The translations under genes and the position numbers were made by a program. A stretch of 22,616 nt of DNA from CAZDGV01 sp964505195. GTDB lineage: Bacteria > Bacteroidota > Bacteroidia > Chitinophagales > Chitinophagaceae. Shown here piece by piece: positions 1-7,567 of this stretch (position 1 is its first letter; every line of letters starts with the position of its first letter). A model generated the notes under the pieces. The model did not search any database, was not told the origin of the DNA, and was given only the letters and a program-made list of their open reading frames with translations. Location: assembly GCA_964505195.1 (NCBI GenBank), contig CAZDGV010000026.1, positions 1 through 22,616 on the forward strand, read 5' to 3'.

Positions 1-264
1 TCCGAGTTCGACCTATACGTCGATGATGTGTTTCTGGGGCATGCAACGAGCGATAGCCTGATTCAAGCAAAACGGAAAAGCAGCTTCTCCCTGCCTGTTA
101 AGCTGGAGGCCGACATGAAAAACCTGTTCAGGAACTCCTGGTCGATGGTGATGAACAAAACGGTCCTGGTAAAAGCAAAAGGAACCATTACGGTAAAAGC
201 AGCCGGGGTTAAAAAAATGCTACCGCTCGAATATGAAGGCAGGCACGAAATGAACCTGTTTTAA
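1..264 (+). CDS. LEA14-like (LEA type 2) protein, 3' end only
   Basis: The reading frame is open from the first base of the window, so this is the C-terminal 87 residues of a longer gene; the ATG at 28 is internal. The visible part has the alternating beta-strand pattern of LEA type 2/LEA14 (WHy) domains: a short strand pair around DLYVDDVFLGHA that matches the family's 'dlyvNgv.lG' element, then strands such as SFSLPVKLEAD and TVLVKAKGTITVKA. Bacteroidota members are usually small, often lipid-anchored envelope proteins of unknown function; the N-terminus that would show a signal or lipobox lies outside the window. The stop codon abuts the stop codon of the convergent HMA-like gene with no base between them. 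The family call rests on pattern only. Confidence 0.6.
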   Translation, partial: SEFDLYVDDVFLGHATSDSLIQAKRKSSFSLPVKLEADMKNLFRNSWSMVMNKTVLVKAKGTITVKAAGVKKMLPLEYEGRHEMNLF

Positions 265-633
265 TTAACCCTTCTTTTTGGGAGGCCCTCCTCCATCGGA
301 AATGCGCTTACAGCATTGGGGAAGCCTTTTGTACTGCTCTTCGTTGGCAGAAATATCGTCGGCATCGAAACCCAGGTTAGCGAGGGCTGTCTTTAAATTT
401 TCTATATTAGTTCTGTCCTTTAGAAAAGTAATGGTGGTTGTTTGCTTTCGGATATCTACCACCACTTTAGCAACCCCCTCCTCATATTTCATGAATTTTT
501 CGATCTTTTCCTTGCATTCCACACACCATGCCTGTGGAGTTTGAATGACAGCAACTACAGGCTTATTTAACTGGGCTTGGCTCTGCTGAACAAACAGCAT
601 CAAAACGATTAATATTGTTGAAATGTATCGCAT
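265..633 (-). CDS. Exported HMA-like (heavy-metal-associated fold) protein
   Basis: 122 residues. Residues 1-20 form a signal peptide ending in QSQA before QLNKP, so the mature protein is probably periplasmic. Residues 26-95 fit the ferredoxin-like HMA fold: strand VVAVIQTP, a CVEC pair (Cys37, Cys40) at the start of the first helix where HMA domains place their metal-binding CxxC, strand KVVVDIRKQTTTITF, and a second helix ending LGFDAD. A second cysteine pair (Cys107-Cys108) lies near the basic, glycine-rich C-terminus. The MxCxxC motif is altered (AWCVEC), so metal binding is likely but unproven; a thiol-redox role is an alternative. The gene starts 19 bases after pyrE and is probably cotranscribed with it. 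Its 3' end touches that of the LEA14-like gene. Confidence 0.7.
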   Translation of the reverse strand: MRYISTILIVLMLFVQQSQAQLNKPVVAVIQTPQAWCVECKEKIEKFMKYEEGVAKVVVDIRKQTTTITFLKDRTNIENLKTALANLGFDADDISANEEQYKRLPQCCKRISDGGGPPKKKG

Positions 634-652
634 TTAGCTAATATCTGTAATC

Positions 653-1288
653 TTATGATTCGGGAGTCCAATGGGCGGGATCTTTGCGCCATTTTAACAA
701 CATACTCTGCTGGGCAGGGTCAACAATCCCCTTCTCTATTGCCAGCGCAATCAGTGTTTCGTAATTGGTGAGTGAGCGATATGGAACACCGGCTTTTTCG
801 AATGCCTCATGCGCTGCATCGAAGCCATAATTGAAAATTGAGACCATCCCCATCACTTCAACACCTGCATTGCGCAATACCTCTACTACCTGCAAACTGC
901 TTTTGCCCGTTGAAATCAAATCTTCAATCACTACCGTTTTTTGTCCGGCTTCAAAAGCGCCCTCAATTTGATTACCCAGACCATGTTCCTTGGGTTTGGG
1001 ACGAACATAAATAAATGGCAGCTTCAGCTGATCCGCAGCCATGGCACCCCACGGAATCCCTGCCGTTGCCACACCTGCCAGCAAAGCAGCATCTTGGAAA
1101 TGCTCAAACAGCACATTGCACATTTCGCTTTTCACAAACTCCCGCACATGGGGAAAGGAAAGCACTTTTCTGTTATCGCAATAAATGGGACTTTTCCAGC
1201 CGCTGGCCCAGGTAAAGGGTGTTTCAGTATTTAATTTGATCGCTTTAACTTGTAACAGTTTTTCGGCAACCGCTTGCTCATTTGTCAT
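653..1288 (-). CDS. pyrE: Orotate phosphoribosyltransferase
   Basis: 211 residues, normal length for bacterial PyrE. The enzyme joins orotate to PRPP to give orotidine 5'-phosphate, the fifth step of de novo UMP synthesis, in the cytoplasm. The 13-residue PRPP-binding motif is clear at residues 119-131 (VVIEDLISTGKSS). The flexible catalytic loop is RPKPKEHGLGNQIEG (96-110), containing the Lys/His residues expected. The N-terminal substrate region has TWASGWKSPIYCDNR (26-40), matching the family 'F.l.SG..SPiY.D.R'. The ATG at 1288 places the family N-terminus correctly. It is divergent from the Nudix gene across only 43 bases; CAATTTTG just upstream of the start (minus strand) is a one-mismatch candidate -7 element. 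The HMA-like gene follows it. Confidence 0.97.
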   Translation of the reverse strand: MTNEQAVAEKLLQVKAIKLNTETPFTWASGWKSPIYCDNRKVLSFPHVREFVKSEMCNVLFEHFQDAALLAGVATAGIPWGAMAADQLKLPFIYVRPKPKEHGLGNQIEGAFEAGQKTVVIEDLISTGKSSLQVVEVLRNAGVEVMGMVSIFNYGFDAAHEAFEKAGVPYRSLTNYETLIALAIEKGIVDPAQQSMLLKWRKDPAHWTPES

Positions 1289-1331
1289 TGTACAAAATTG
1301 AGCTGAGTTTTCTAAAAATGAAAATTAAGTT

Positions 1332-1964
1332 ATGTACATCACCGTTTACTTCGATAATAAACCCGTTTTTCTGTGCGACAGCGTGGATGAAAAACTGAAC
1401 GAATATTTGCATCACCCCGATACGGTGTTCATCGATGAAATTTCAAACTCAGCAATCAAATCCTTACTGCACGAAATAGAGGTTCCGGCATTTCATGCAG
1501 GCGTACTACAACACGATTCATTTGAGGAACTCAAAAAAGCATTTTTCAAAAACTTTACACCCATTGCAGCAGCGGGTGGATTGGTGCTGAACGAAAAAGG
1601 ACAGCTACTCATGATGCTGCGCAGAGGCAAATGGGACTTACCCAAGGGCAAATGCGATGAAGGAGAAAGCATGGAGGAATGCGCCCTGCGCGAAGTAAGT
1701 GAAGAGACCGGCGTTCATGACCTGAAGATCATTCGTGCATTAGCCCCAACCTACCACACCTATCATGCCTATGGAAAGCATATGCTGAAAACCACCAGTT
1801 GGTTTCTAATGCAAGCCTCAAGCAATGCATTGTTAACACCGCAAACGGAAGAAGATATCACCGCATTAGAATGGGTTAACAGCAATGCTATTCCGGAAAA
1901 AATGAAGGAAAGCTTTAAAACAATTGAAGCAGTGATTCAAGCCTCCGGTATACTCAGTGCTTAA
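1332..1964 (+). CDS. Nudix hydrolase with N-terminal extension
   Basis: 210 residues. Residues 1-75 are an extension without a motif I recognise. The C-terminal half is a Nudix domain. Its Nudix box fits GX5EX7REUXEEXGU exactly across residues 106-128: Gly106, Glu112, Arg120, Glu121, Glu124, Glu125, Gly127. RRGKWDLPKGK just before it is typical of pyrophosphohydrolases of nucleoside diphosphate derivatives. The substrate cannot be read from the sequence; ADP-ribose, NDP-sugars or dinucleoside polyphosphates are all possible. The last 11 bases overlap the convergent menI-like gene, and both stop codons fall in or at the edge of a 16-base perfect palindrome. The gene is divergent from pyrE. Confidence 0.9.
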   Translation: MYITVYFDNKPVFLCDSVDEKLNEYLHHPDTVFIDEISNSAIKSLLHEIEVPAFHAGVLQHDSFEELKKAFFKNFTPIAAAGGLVLNEKGQLLMMLRRGKWDLPKGKCDEGESMEECALREVSEETGVHDLKIIRALAPTYHTYHAYGKHMLKTTSWFLMQASSNALLTPQTEEDITALEWVNSNAIPEKMKESFKTIEAVIQASGILSA

Positions 1965-2376
1965 GCACTGCTACAGTAAGCCTACTCACACAAATCAATT
2001 TTTCTTTTTCATCGTGAATGCGAATATCCCAAACATGGGTGCTCGCGCCAATATGTATAGGTGTGCAGGTGCCCGTTACAAATCCTTCTCTTGCAGAACG
2101 AATATGATTGGCATTGATTTCTAGTCCAACGCAAATATATTTTTCAGGATCTACTATTAATGCTGAAGCAACACTACCAAGTGTTTCAGCGAGCACACAA
2201 GACGCACCACCATGCAATAAGCCATAGGGCTGCTTGGTGCGTTCATCTACCGGCATGCGTGCTTTCAAGAAACGATCTCCGATCTCCACCCACTCCATAC
2301 CAATGAAATCACCCATGGTATTTTTGCCCATGTGTTTAAAATCATCTAGACTCAAATCCTTTTTAAACCAAATCAT
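1954..2376 (-). CDS. menI: Hotdog-fold acyl-CoA thioesterase, MenI/YdiI-like
   Basis: 140 residues, standard single hotdog-domain length. The motif GLLHGGASCVLAETLGS (52-68) contains the HGG turn and catalytic Glu64 of the PaaI/YdiI group. The segment GLEINANHIRSAREG and the C-terminal HVWDIRIHDE...SRLTVAVL closely follow E. coli YdiI (MenI) as I remember it. MenI hydrolyses 1,4-dihydroxy-2-naphthoyl-CoA in menaquinone synthesis, which suits a menaquinone-using member of the Bacteroidota, but YdiI-type enzymes also act on other aryl- and acyl-CoAs and no men genes are nearby. It starts 9 bases after the coaD stop, so the two are probably one transcript; both are CoA-related. Its 3' end overlaps the Nudix gene. 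Confidence 0.88.
   Translation of the reverse strand: MIWFKKDLSLDDFKHMGKNTMGDFIGMEWVEIGDRFLKARMPVDERTKQPYGLLHGGASCVLAETLGSVASALIVDPEKYICVGLEINANHIRSAREGFVTGTCTPIHIGASTHVWDIRIHDEKEKLICVSRLTVAVLKH
1955..1970. repeat. Perfect 16-base palindrome over two convergent stop codons
   Basis: CAGTGCTTAAGCACTG reads the same on both strands and can fold as a 6-bp stem with a TTAA loop. It holds the TAA stop of the Nudix gene (1962-1964) and two of the three bases of the TGA stop of the thioesterase gene (1954-1956). No T-run follows on either strand, so it is not a classical intrinsic terminator. Confidence 0.85.
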
Positions 2377-2385
2377 CGCAGTAAA

Positions 2386-2862
2386 TTATTTGTTGTGCTG
2401 CAGCGAAGCTACTACCACAGGAGGCAAGAATGGAGATGCATCGCCTCCATTGCGAATTACATCCCGCACCAAGGTTGATGCAACAGATGTATATTGAGGC
2501 AAACAGGTGAGAAAAACAGTTTCAATGTTTTTGTCGAGACTGCGGTTCATATCTGCAATGGCTTTCTCGTATTCAAAATCATTCACATAACGGATGCCAC
2601 GAATAATAAACCTTGCATCGACACGTTTGCAACAGTCCACCGTTAGCCCCTCATATACCAAAGCCGCAACACGTTTTTCATTGACAAAAATCTCATTCAC
2701 CCATTGTAACCGCTGCTCGGCACTGAACATGGGTGCTTTTCCTGCATTCACACCTATACCTATATACACCTGATCAAACAGGTCGAGCGAGCGCTCAATT
2801 ATATCGAGATGTCCTACAGTAATGGGGTCAAAAGTGCCCGGAAAAAGCGCAATACGTTGCAT
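2386..2862 (-). CDS. coaD: Phosphopantetheine adenylyltransferase
   Basis: 158 residues, normal for CoaD. It transfers AMP from ATP to 4'-phosphopantetheine to give dephospho-CoA, the penultimate step of CoA synthesis, in the cytoplasm. The N-terminus has the nucleotidyltransferase signature FPGTFDPITVGH (7-18) with the TxGH motif at 15-18. RGIRYVNDFEYE (89-100) is the family RG(L/I)R..DF.YE segment. The C-terminal TSVASTLVRDV (126-136) fits the ISSTxVR-type ATP-binding motif, with Thr-Ser-Val-Ala where many have ISS. The ATG start gives the canonical N-terminus. The menI-like gene follows after 9 bases. Upstream it is separated from smc by that gene's terminator, so it needs its own promoter; I see no clear TAnnTTTG there. 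Confidence 0.96.
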   Translation of the reverse strand: MQRIALFPGTFDPITVGHLDIIERSLDLFDQVYIGIGVNAGKAPMFSAEQRLQWVNEIFVNEKRVAALVYEGLTVDCCKRVDARFIIRGIRYVNDFEYEKAIADMNRSLDKNIETVFLTCLPQYTSVASTLVRDVIRNGGDASPFLPPVVVASLQHNK

Positions 2863-2899
2863 GTAATTAAATTATAGGCCGAATATCGATGGAAAGCTG

Positions 2900-2953
2900 C
2901 AGAAAAACAAAACAGGAGCGTGATTTAACACTAAGTGCTTCCATTCACGCTCC
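2900..2953 (-). terminator. Rho-independent terminator after smc
   Basis: On the minus strand GGAGCGTGA (2953-2945) pairs perfectly with TCACGCTCC (2923-2915). Further pairing of AAGCACT with AGTGTT inside the 21-base loop is possible. A T-rich stretch, TGTTTTGTTTTTC, follows at 2914-2902. It begins 38 bases after the smc stop codon. Confidence 0.65.
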
Positions 2954-2991
2954 CGCAATTATTTTATGATGTATTAAAAGACTATTATACT

Positions 2992-5900
2992 TTAGTTCAG
3001 GCTACGAAAATCGACCGGTACCAGCTTGCTCACACCTGCCTCCTGCATGGTTACGCCATAAATCACATCCACAGTGCTCATGGTCATTTTATTGTGCGTA
3101 ACAATAATGAACTGTGAGTTTTCGCTGAACTGACGAATCATATTCGTGAATTTGCCCACATTGGCATCATCAAGCGGCGCATCAACTTCATCGAGAATAC
3201 AGAAAGGCGCCGGCTTAATCAGGTAAATCGCAAAGAGCATGGCCGTTGCAGTAAGGGTTTTCTCTCCCCCGCTCAGCTGTGTGATGCTGCTTGGACGCTT
3301 ACCCTTGGGCTTGGCAACAATATCAATGCCGGTTTCAGCAAGATTTTCGGGATTATCCAAAATCATATCGGCCGTATCTTCTTCTGTAAATAAGGCTTTA
3401 AACACCTTTTGGAAGTTTTCACGTACCTGATTAAAAGTATCTAAAAACTTCTGGTTGGCAGTAGCTTCAACCTCCTGAATGGTTTGCAGCAATGATTCCT
3501 TTGCACTAACAAGATCATTCTTTTGTTCCAGAATAAACTCATAGCGCTTTTTCATTTCCTGAAATGCTTCGATGGCAGTGGGGTTTACTTCACCTAAATT
3601 TTCAAGGCGACGCTTCATGCGCTCAACTTGTTCCTGCAGCACTTCGGTTGCTTCCTCCCCTGTGCGCGGCTCATCGATAATGGATTCAAGATCTACTTTA
3701 AACTCAACACTCAAACGCTCTTTGGTACCTGCTAGCTGAAGTTTAAGATCGGTGAGCTTATCCTTGATGGCATTCACCAACTGATCAATTTGCTCTTTCT
3801 CTTTTTGCTTATGTCGTAATTCACTTTCTTTTTCTGAAAGTGCATTGCGGAAATTATAATAGGCTTGATCTGCTTCATTCAACTGCTTTTCATCTTCATC
3901 TTTTTGCTGCAATAGTGCAACAAGCAGCTGCTGGGCTTCTTCTAGTTGTGCACTACATTCATTAATCTGCTGCGCAGCCTCCTGCAGTTGTGTGGAATTG
4001 CTTTCAACCTGCTGCTTCAGATCATTAAATTGATTTTGCTTAAACTGAAGCTCTTGTTGCAGCGCTGCAATTTTACTTTGCTGTCGCGTAACGTTCAAAT
4101 TATGCTCGTTGAACTGCTCACTTGCTGTATTATAAGCTTCTTCTGCAGCTGAAAAATCTTGAGCAAGCGACTCCATGCGGGTATTAAGCAATTGCAAGGT
4201 TTCGTTAAGCGAATCGAGTTCTGCTTTATATGTACCCTGGTTTTGCTTTGAAGTTTCCAGCTGTGTTTCTAATTCTTCTAAGCGCTGCACCGCTGCTGTA
4301 TCGAGGTTACGTAAATGCTCTGTTTTGTTTTCAATACTCAGCAGCTGATTGGCAAGTTGCTGAATCAAGTCCTGCGTTTCGCGTATTGCATTTTCTTTAA
4401 GCTGTTCATTAAAACCAATCACCTCATTATGTCTTAGCTGAATGGTATGCTTCAAATCCATCACTACTGTTTCCTGCGAAAGAATTTCCTCATGCAGGCG
4501 CTCTAAGTTCTTAGCACGACCGAGTTTTTTCCCTTCAAACAAACCAACACTGCCGCCACCCAATGAATATTTTCCTTTGAAGAACTTGCCACTCTTTTCA
4601 AGCACCACCCCGTCAAATCCGGGAAGATTGTCTTCGCTTTCGGTAATCACAACATGTCCAAGCAAATGATGCAAGAGCGACTGATACCTTGGTTCTACAT
4701 CTACCACTTGCATTGCATGCGTAGTGCCTGCCGGCGCCTGCAGGGGTGCAGCAGAATTATTGAATTGATCTAATAAAAAGAAATTGGCTTTACCTTTCTG
4801 GTGGCTGCTAAGCAAATTCACTGCTGTCAGTGCTTGCTGAAGATTGTCAACTACGTAGTAGTTTAGGTAAGGCTCGAGTAAATTTTCAACAGCAGTACGA
4901 TAAGTTTCATTACAGGAAATCACATCACTCAGCAAAGGAGCCTGCACATTCCATTCAACATTGTTGTGCAAAAACTTAACACTGTCGGGATACCCCTCCA
5001 TGGAATCTACCATGCTCTTGAGCAGGTCATGCTCATTCTTCTTAGCATCCAGTTTTCTATTTTCTTCTGCAAGCTGGGTTCTTAGTCCCTCAAGTTCATT
5101 TTGCGCTTGAAGAATCTGATCTTTTGTGAATTCATGCTGCTCATTCAGCTGATTCAATTCATCTTGCTTGTTATTGAGCGCATGCTGACTCTGCTGTTTT
5201 TCTTCATCCAGGTTCTGCAACTGCGTTTTACGCGCAAGCTGTTCTTCTCGTAACTGGAAAATGCTGCGCTGTAAGTTCTGCAAAGTGGTTTCCCCTACCG
5301 CAGCATTTTTTTCACTTTCAAACTGACTGCGCTGTAAACTTTGTTGCTCTTGTCGCAATGCATCAATACCGGTACGTTTGTCTTCAAAAAAGCGGCGCTT
5401 TTCTTCTAATGCAGTACGCAGCTGTTCCAGCTGCTCCTGCAAAGTAACCAGCAGCTGCTCTTCCTCTTTTATTTGATCACCGGTAAATGCAATGCTTTCC
5501 TGAATGCCGTCGAGCTGACCGCCGGCCTTTTGTAGAAAATCATTCAGGCTTGTTTCTTTTTCCCGTAGATAATGTAATCGCTGCTGTGCCAAACTTTTAT
5601 CGTTCTCTTTGCTGCGCAGTTGCTGCAATAAATCGTTGAAGGCCTGCTGCATTACCTGCAATGCCTTTTCTTTTTCAACAAAACCTAATTTTTCCTGCTC
5701 TATTGCAGCCTCCTGTGTGGCAATCACTGCCTCCAGTTCAATTTTTTTATTGGTTTCCGTTTCTTGCTGTTCGTTGAGGTTTTTCCAGGTAAGATTAAAT
5801 CCTTCCAAAGCAGCTTTAGCAAGCTCAATGCTCACCTCACGGTAATCTTTTTTGATTTCGTAATACTTCTCTGCTTTTTTGGCCTGGTTTTCAAGCGACT

Positions 5901-6507
5901 TCAGCTGGTTATTAATTTCAAACAAAAGATCTTCAATACGTGCAAGATCTTGCTCCGTTGCATCCAGCTTGTTTTTTGCTTCCTTTTTACGCGTTTTGTA
6001 AATAGAAATACCGGCTGCCTGTTCCAGCATGCGGCGGCGACTGTTATCCTTGTCTTTGATAATATCGTCTACCATTCCCAGTTCAATGATGGCATAACTA
6101 TCAGTGCTTACACCCGTATCCATAAAGAGGTTTTGGATGTCTTTCAGCCTACACTGAACATCATTTAAGCGGTATTCACTATCACCGTTCTTATAAAACT
6201 TGCGGGTGATGGTAACCGTGTTGAATTCGGTGGGGAGCAGATTTTTGGTGTTTTCGAATGTGAGGCTTACTTCCGCCAAACCGGAGGCGCTTCTGGTGCG
6301 GGAGCCGTTAAAAACCAGACTCTCCAAATTTTCGGAGCGCAGGTGGCTGATTTTCTGCTCACCAATTACCCATCGAATACTGTCAACTATATTGCTTTTA
6401 CCGCATCCATTGGGACCAATGATACCGGTAATCCCTTCGTCGAAACTTAGTATGGTTTTGTCTGCAAAACTCTTGAATCCCTTGATTTCTAATCTCTTTA
6501 ATCTCAC
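2992..6507 (-). CDS. smc: Chromosome segregation ATPase SMC
   Basis: 1171 residues, full length for bacterial SMC. The head starts with RLEIKGFKSFADKT and Walker A GPNGCGKS (31-38). The ABC signature LSGGEK begins at 1078 and Walker B CILDEVDAP lies around 1103-1111. Between them are two long coiled-coil arms rich in Gln, Glu, Leu and Lys, interrupted near residues 500-680 by a globular hinge that ends around GGGSVGLFEGKKLGRAKN. SMC dimers form the condensin-like ring that extrudes DNA loops and organises the nucleoid. The start is GTG at 6507-6505: it gives exactly the family N-terminus, and no ATG lies nearby. A perfect TATATTTG element sits about 22 bases upstream and an intrinsic terminator follows, so it appears to be a single-gene unit. 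scpA/scpB are not in the window. Confidence 0.97.
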   Translation of the reverse strand: MRLKRLEIKGFKSFADKTILSFDEGITGIIGPNGCGKSNIVDSIRWVIGEQKISHLRSENLESLVFNGSRTRSASGLAEVSLTFENTKNLLPTEFNTVTITRKFYKNGDSEYRLNDVQCRLKDIQNLFMDTGVSTDSYAIIELGMVDDIIKDKDNSRRRMLEQAAGISIYKTRKKEAKNKLDATEQDLARIEDLLFEINNQLKSLENQAKKAEKYYEIKKDYREVSIELAKAALEGFNLTWKNLNEQQETETNKKIELEAVIATQEAAIEQEKLGFVEKEKALQVMQQAFNDLLQQLRSKENDKSLAQQRLHYLREKETSLNDFLQKAGGQLDGIQESIAFTGDQIKEEEQLLVTLQEQLEQLRTALEEKRRFFEDKRTGIDALRQEQQSLQRSQFESEKNAAVGETTLQNLQRSIFQLREEQLARKTQLQNLDEEKQQSQHALNNKQDELNQLNEQHEFTKDQILQAQNELEGLRTQLAEENRKLDAKKNEHDLLKSMVDSMEGYPDSVKFLHNNVEWNVQAPLLSDVISCNETYRTAVENLLEPYLNYYVVDNLQQALTAVNLLSSHQKGKANFFLLDQFNNSAAPLQAPAGTTHAMQVVDVEPRYQSLLHHLLGHVVITESEDNLPGFDGVVLEKSGKFFKGKYSLGGGSVGLFEGKKLGRAKNLERLHEEILSQETVVMDLKHTIQLRHNEVIGFNEQLKENAIRETQDLIQQLANQLLSIENKTEHLRNLDTAAVQRLEELETQLETSKQNQGTYKAELDSLNETLQLLNTRMESLAQDFSAAEEAYNTASEQFNEHNLNVTRQQSKIAALQQELQFKQNQFNDLKQQVESNSTQLQEAAQQINECSAQLEEAQQLLVALLQQKDEDEKQLNEADQAYYNFRNALSEKESELRHKQKEKEQIDQLVNAIKDKLTDLKLQLAGTKERLSVEFKVDLESIIDEPRTGEEATEVLQEQVERMKRRLENLGEVNPTAIEAFQEMKKRYEFILEQKNDLVSAKESLLQTIQEVEATANQKFLDTFNQVRENFQKVFKALFTEEDTADMILDNPENLAETGIDIVAKPKGKRPSSITQLSGGEKTLTATAMLFAIYLIKPAPFCILDEVDAPLDDANVGKFTNMIRQFSENSQFIIVTHNKMTMSTVDVIYGVTMQEAGVSKLVPVDFRSLN

Positions 6508-6529
6508 TGTAATCTTTATTTGAAGCCGA

Positions 6530-6537
6530 CAAATATA
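6530..6537 (-). promoter_or_regulatory. Bacteroidota -7 promoter element for smc
   Basis: The minus strand reads TATATTTG, an exact match to TAnnTTTG, 22 bases before the GTG start of smc. I could not place a convincing -33 TTG element. Confidence 0.55.
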
Positions 6538-6613
6538 GACGTTTCAAAGAAATATAAATCAGTTTTCCGATGCAGATGGCGAGTTGTTTTCAACAAGTGT
6601 GGATATTTAATTG

Positions 6614-6621
6614 TCTATTTG
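6614..6621 (+). promoter_or_regulatory. Candidate -7 element for the CrtA-like gene
   Basis: TCTATTTG matches TAnnTTTG at all but one fixed position and ends 20 bases before the ATG at 6642. It is a weak assignment based on sequence and position only. Confidence 0.25.
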
Positions 6622-6641
6622 CATGAGCATTGCATCAATCT

Positions 6642-7388
6642 ATGATCACCACACTCACCGTAACTAGATATAAACCTTGGCTGGCACCCTTTGGCTTCTT
6701 ATCGATGGCGCTCCATCACCTCCCCTGGTTGTTGGGGTTGAATAAAGGTTTTTACAAGCTCATGGGCTGCGGCAAAAACGGCACTTTTTCCATTATGCCC
6801 GACTGGCAGCAGTTTGCCATCATGACCCACCAGGATTTGGATTTCAATACAGTTGAAGCTTTGGAGCGGAAGGATTTACACAAAAAGATTTACGGAAAAT
6901 TCATCGCCGGGTGGTTCGCCTTTTTTGGATGCGAAACTTACTCTTTTCTTTTACAGCCGATTGAAGGCCATGGTACCTGGGACGGAAAACCTGTTTTTGG
7001 GGATTTGAAACCCAAGTCGGACTATGAAGGACAAATTGCCATCTTAACACGCGCTACTATTCGACTGCACAAAGCACACCGCTTTTGGAAATTTGTGGAT
7101 GGAGTAGCTGAAAAAATGGCCACGGCAGAAGGCTTTATCACTTCCATTGGCGTTGGAGAAGTACCCTGGTTTAAGCAAGCCACTTTCTCTGTTTGGGAAA
7201 GCAAGGCGCACATGAAACAGTTTGCATATAAAATGCATGAACATGCCGATGTAATTCGAAAAACACGCAGCGAAGACTGGTATAGCGAAGACATGTTCGT
7301 ACGTTTTAAAGTGCTGAAAGGCAGCGGAAACATAAAGGGTATTCCTCCAATAAACCCATCATTTGCCCCTTCCGGCCGAAATGATTAA
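6642..7388 (+). CDS. CrtA-like (spheroidene monooxygenase family) protein
   Basis: 248 residues from the ATG at 6642; an in-frame TTG at 6630 would add four residues but the ATG is preferred. The C-terminal half carries the family pattern I associate with spheroidene monooxygenase CrtA: ILTRATIRLHKAHRFWKFV, then SIGVGEVPWFKQATFSVWES, then MKQFAYKMHEHADVIRKTR and WYSEDMFVRFKVL. CrtA of purple bacteria oxidises acyclic carotenoids at C-2 and is reported to be a haem-dependent oxygenase. No other carotenoid genes are in the window, so the substrate here is unknown; a host carotenoid is the simplest guess. The gene stands alone, divergent from smc and 179 bases before the arginase gene. Confidence 0.75.
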   Translation: MITTLTVTRYKPWLAPFGFLSMALHHLPWLLGLNKGFYKLMGCGKNGTFSIMPDWQQFAIMTHQDLDFNTVEALERKDLHKKIYGKFIAGWFAFFGCETYSFLLQPIEGHGTWDGKPVFGDLKPKSDYEGQIAILTRATIRLHKAHRFWKFVDGVAEKMATAEGFITSIGVGEVPWFKQATFSVWESKAHMKQFAYKMHEHADVIRKTRSEDWYSEDMFVRFKVLKGSGNIKGIPPINPSFAPSGRND

Positions 7389-7396
7389 CTTGCGAA

Positions 7397-7404
7397 TATG
7401 TTTG
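7397..7404 (+). promoter_or_regulatory. Candidate -7 element upstream of the arginase gene
   Basis: TATGTTTG is an exact TAnnTTTG match 8 bases after the CrtA-like stop codon. It would give a leader of roughly 155-160 bases to the ATG at 7568. It overlaps a perfect palindrome, TTGCGCGCAA, at 7402-7411. Confidence 0.3.
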
Positions 7405-7567
7405 CGCGCAAGCACATACAAAACCATCTCCTGCTTTCTTACTTCCTCAACCTGATATCCGCAGGTGAAGGGAGTTTGCCTGATTACTGATTTCCTCACT
7501 TTTATTGATCGAATATAATCCTGCGGCTTTCGCCCAGTTATCTGCATTTTTATCCAAAAAATCATTT

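Noticed and set aside
1955..1970. Palindrome at the Nudix/menI junction as a classical intrinsic terminator
   Set aside because: The stem is only 6 bp and no T-run follows on either strand.
7402..7411. Palindrome TTGCGCGCAA upstream of the arginase gene as an operator
   Set aside because: A 10-base palindrome is too short and occurs only once here; it is noted within the promoter entry but not claimed as a binding site.
7505..7567. 21-codon N-terminal extension of the arginase gene starting at TTG
   Set aside because: The ATG at 7568 gives the normal family N-terminus, while the extension has no similarity to it.
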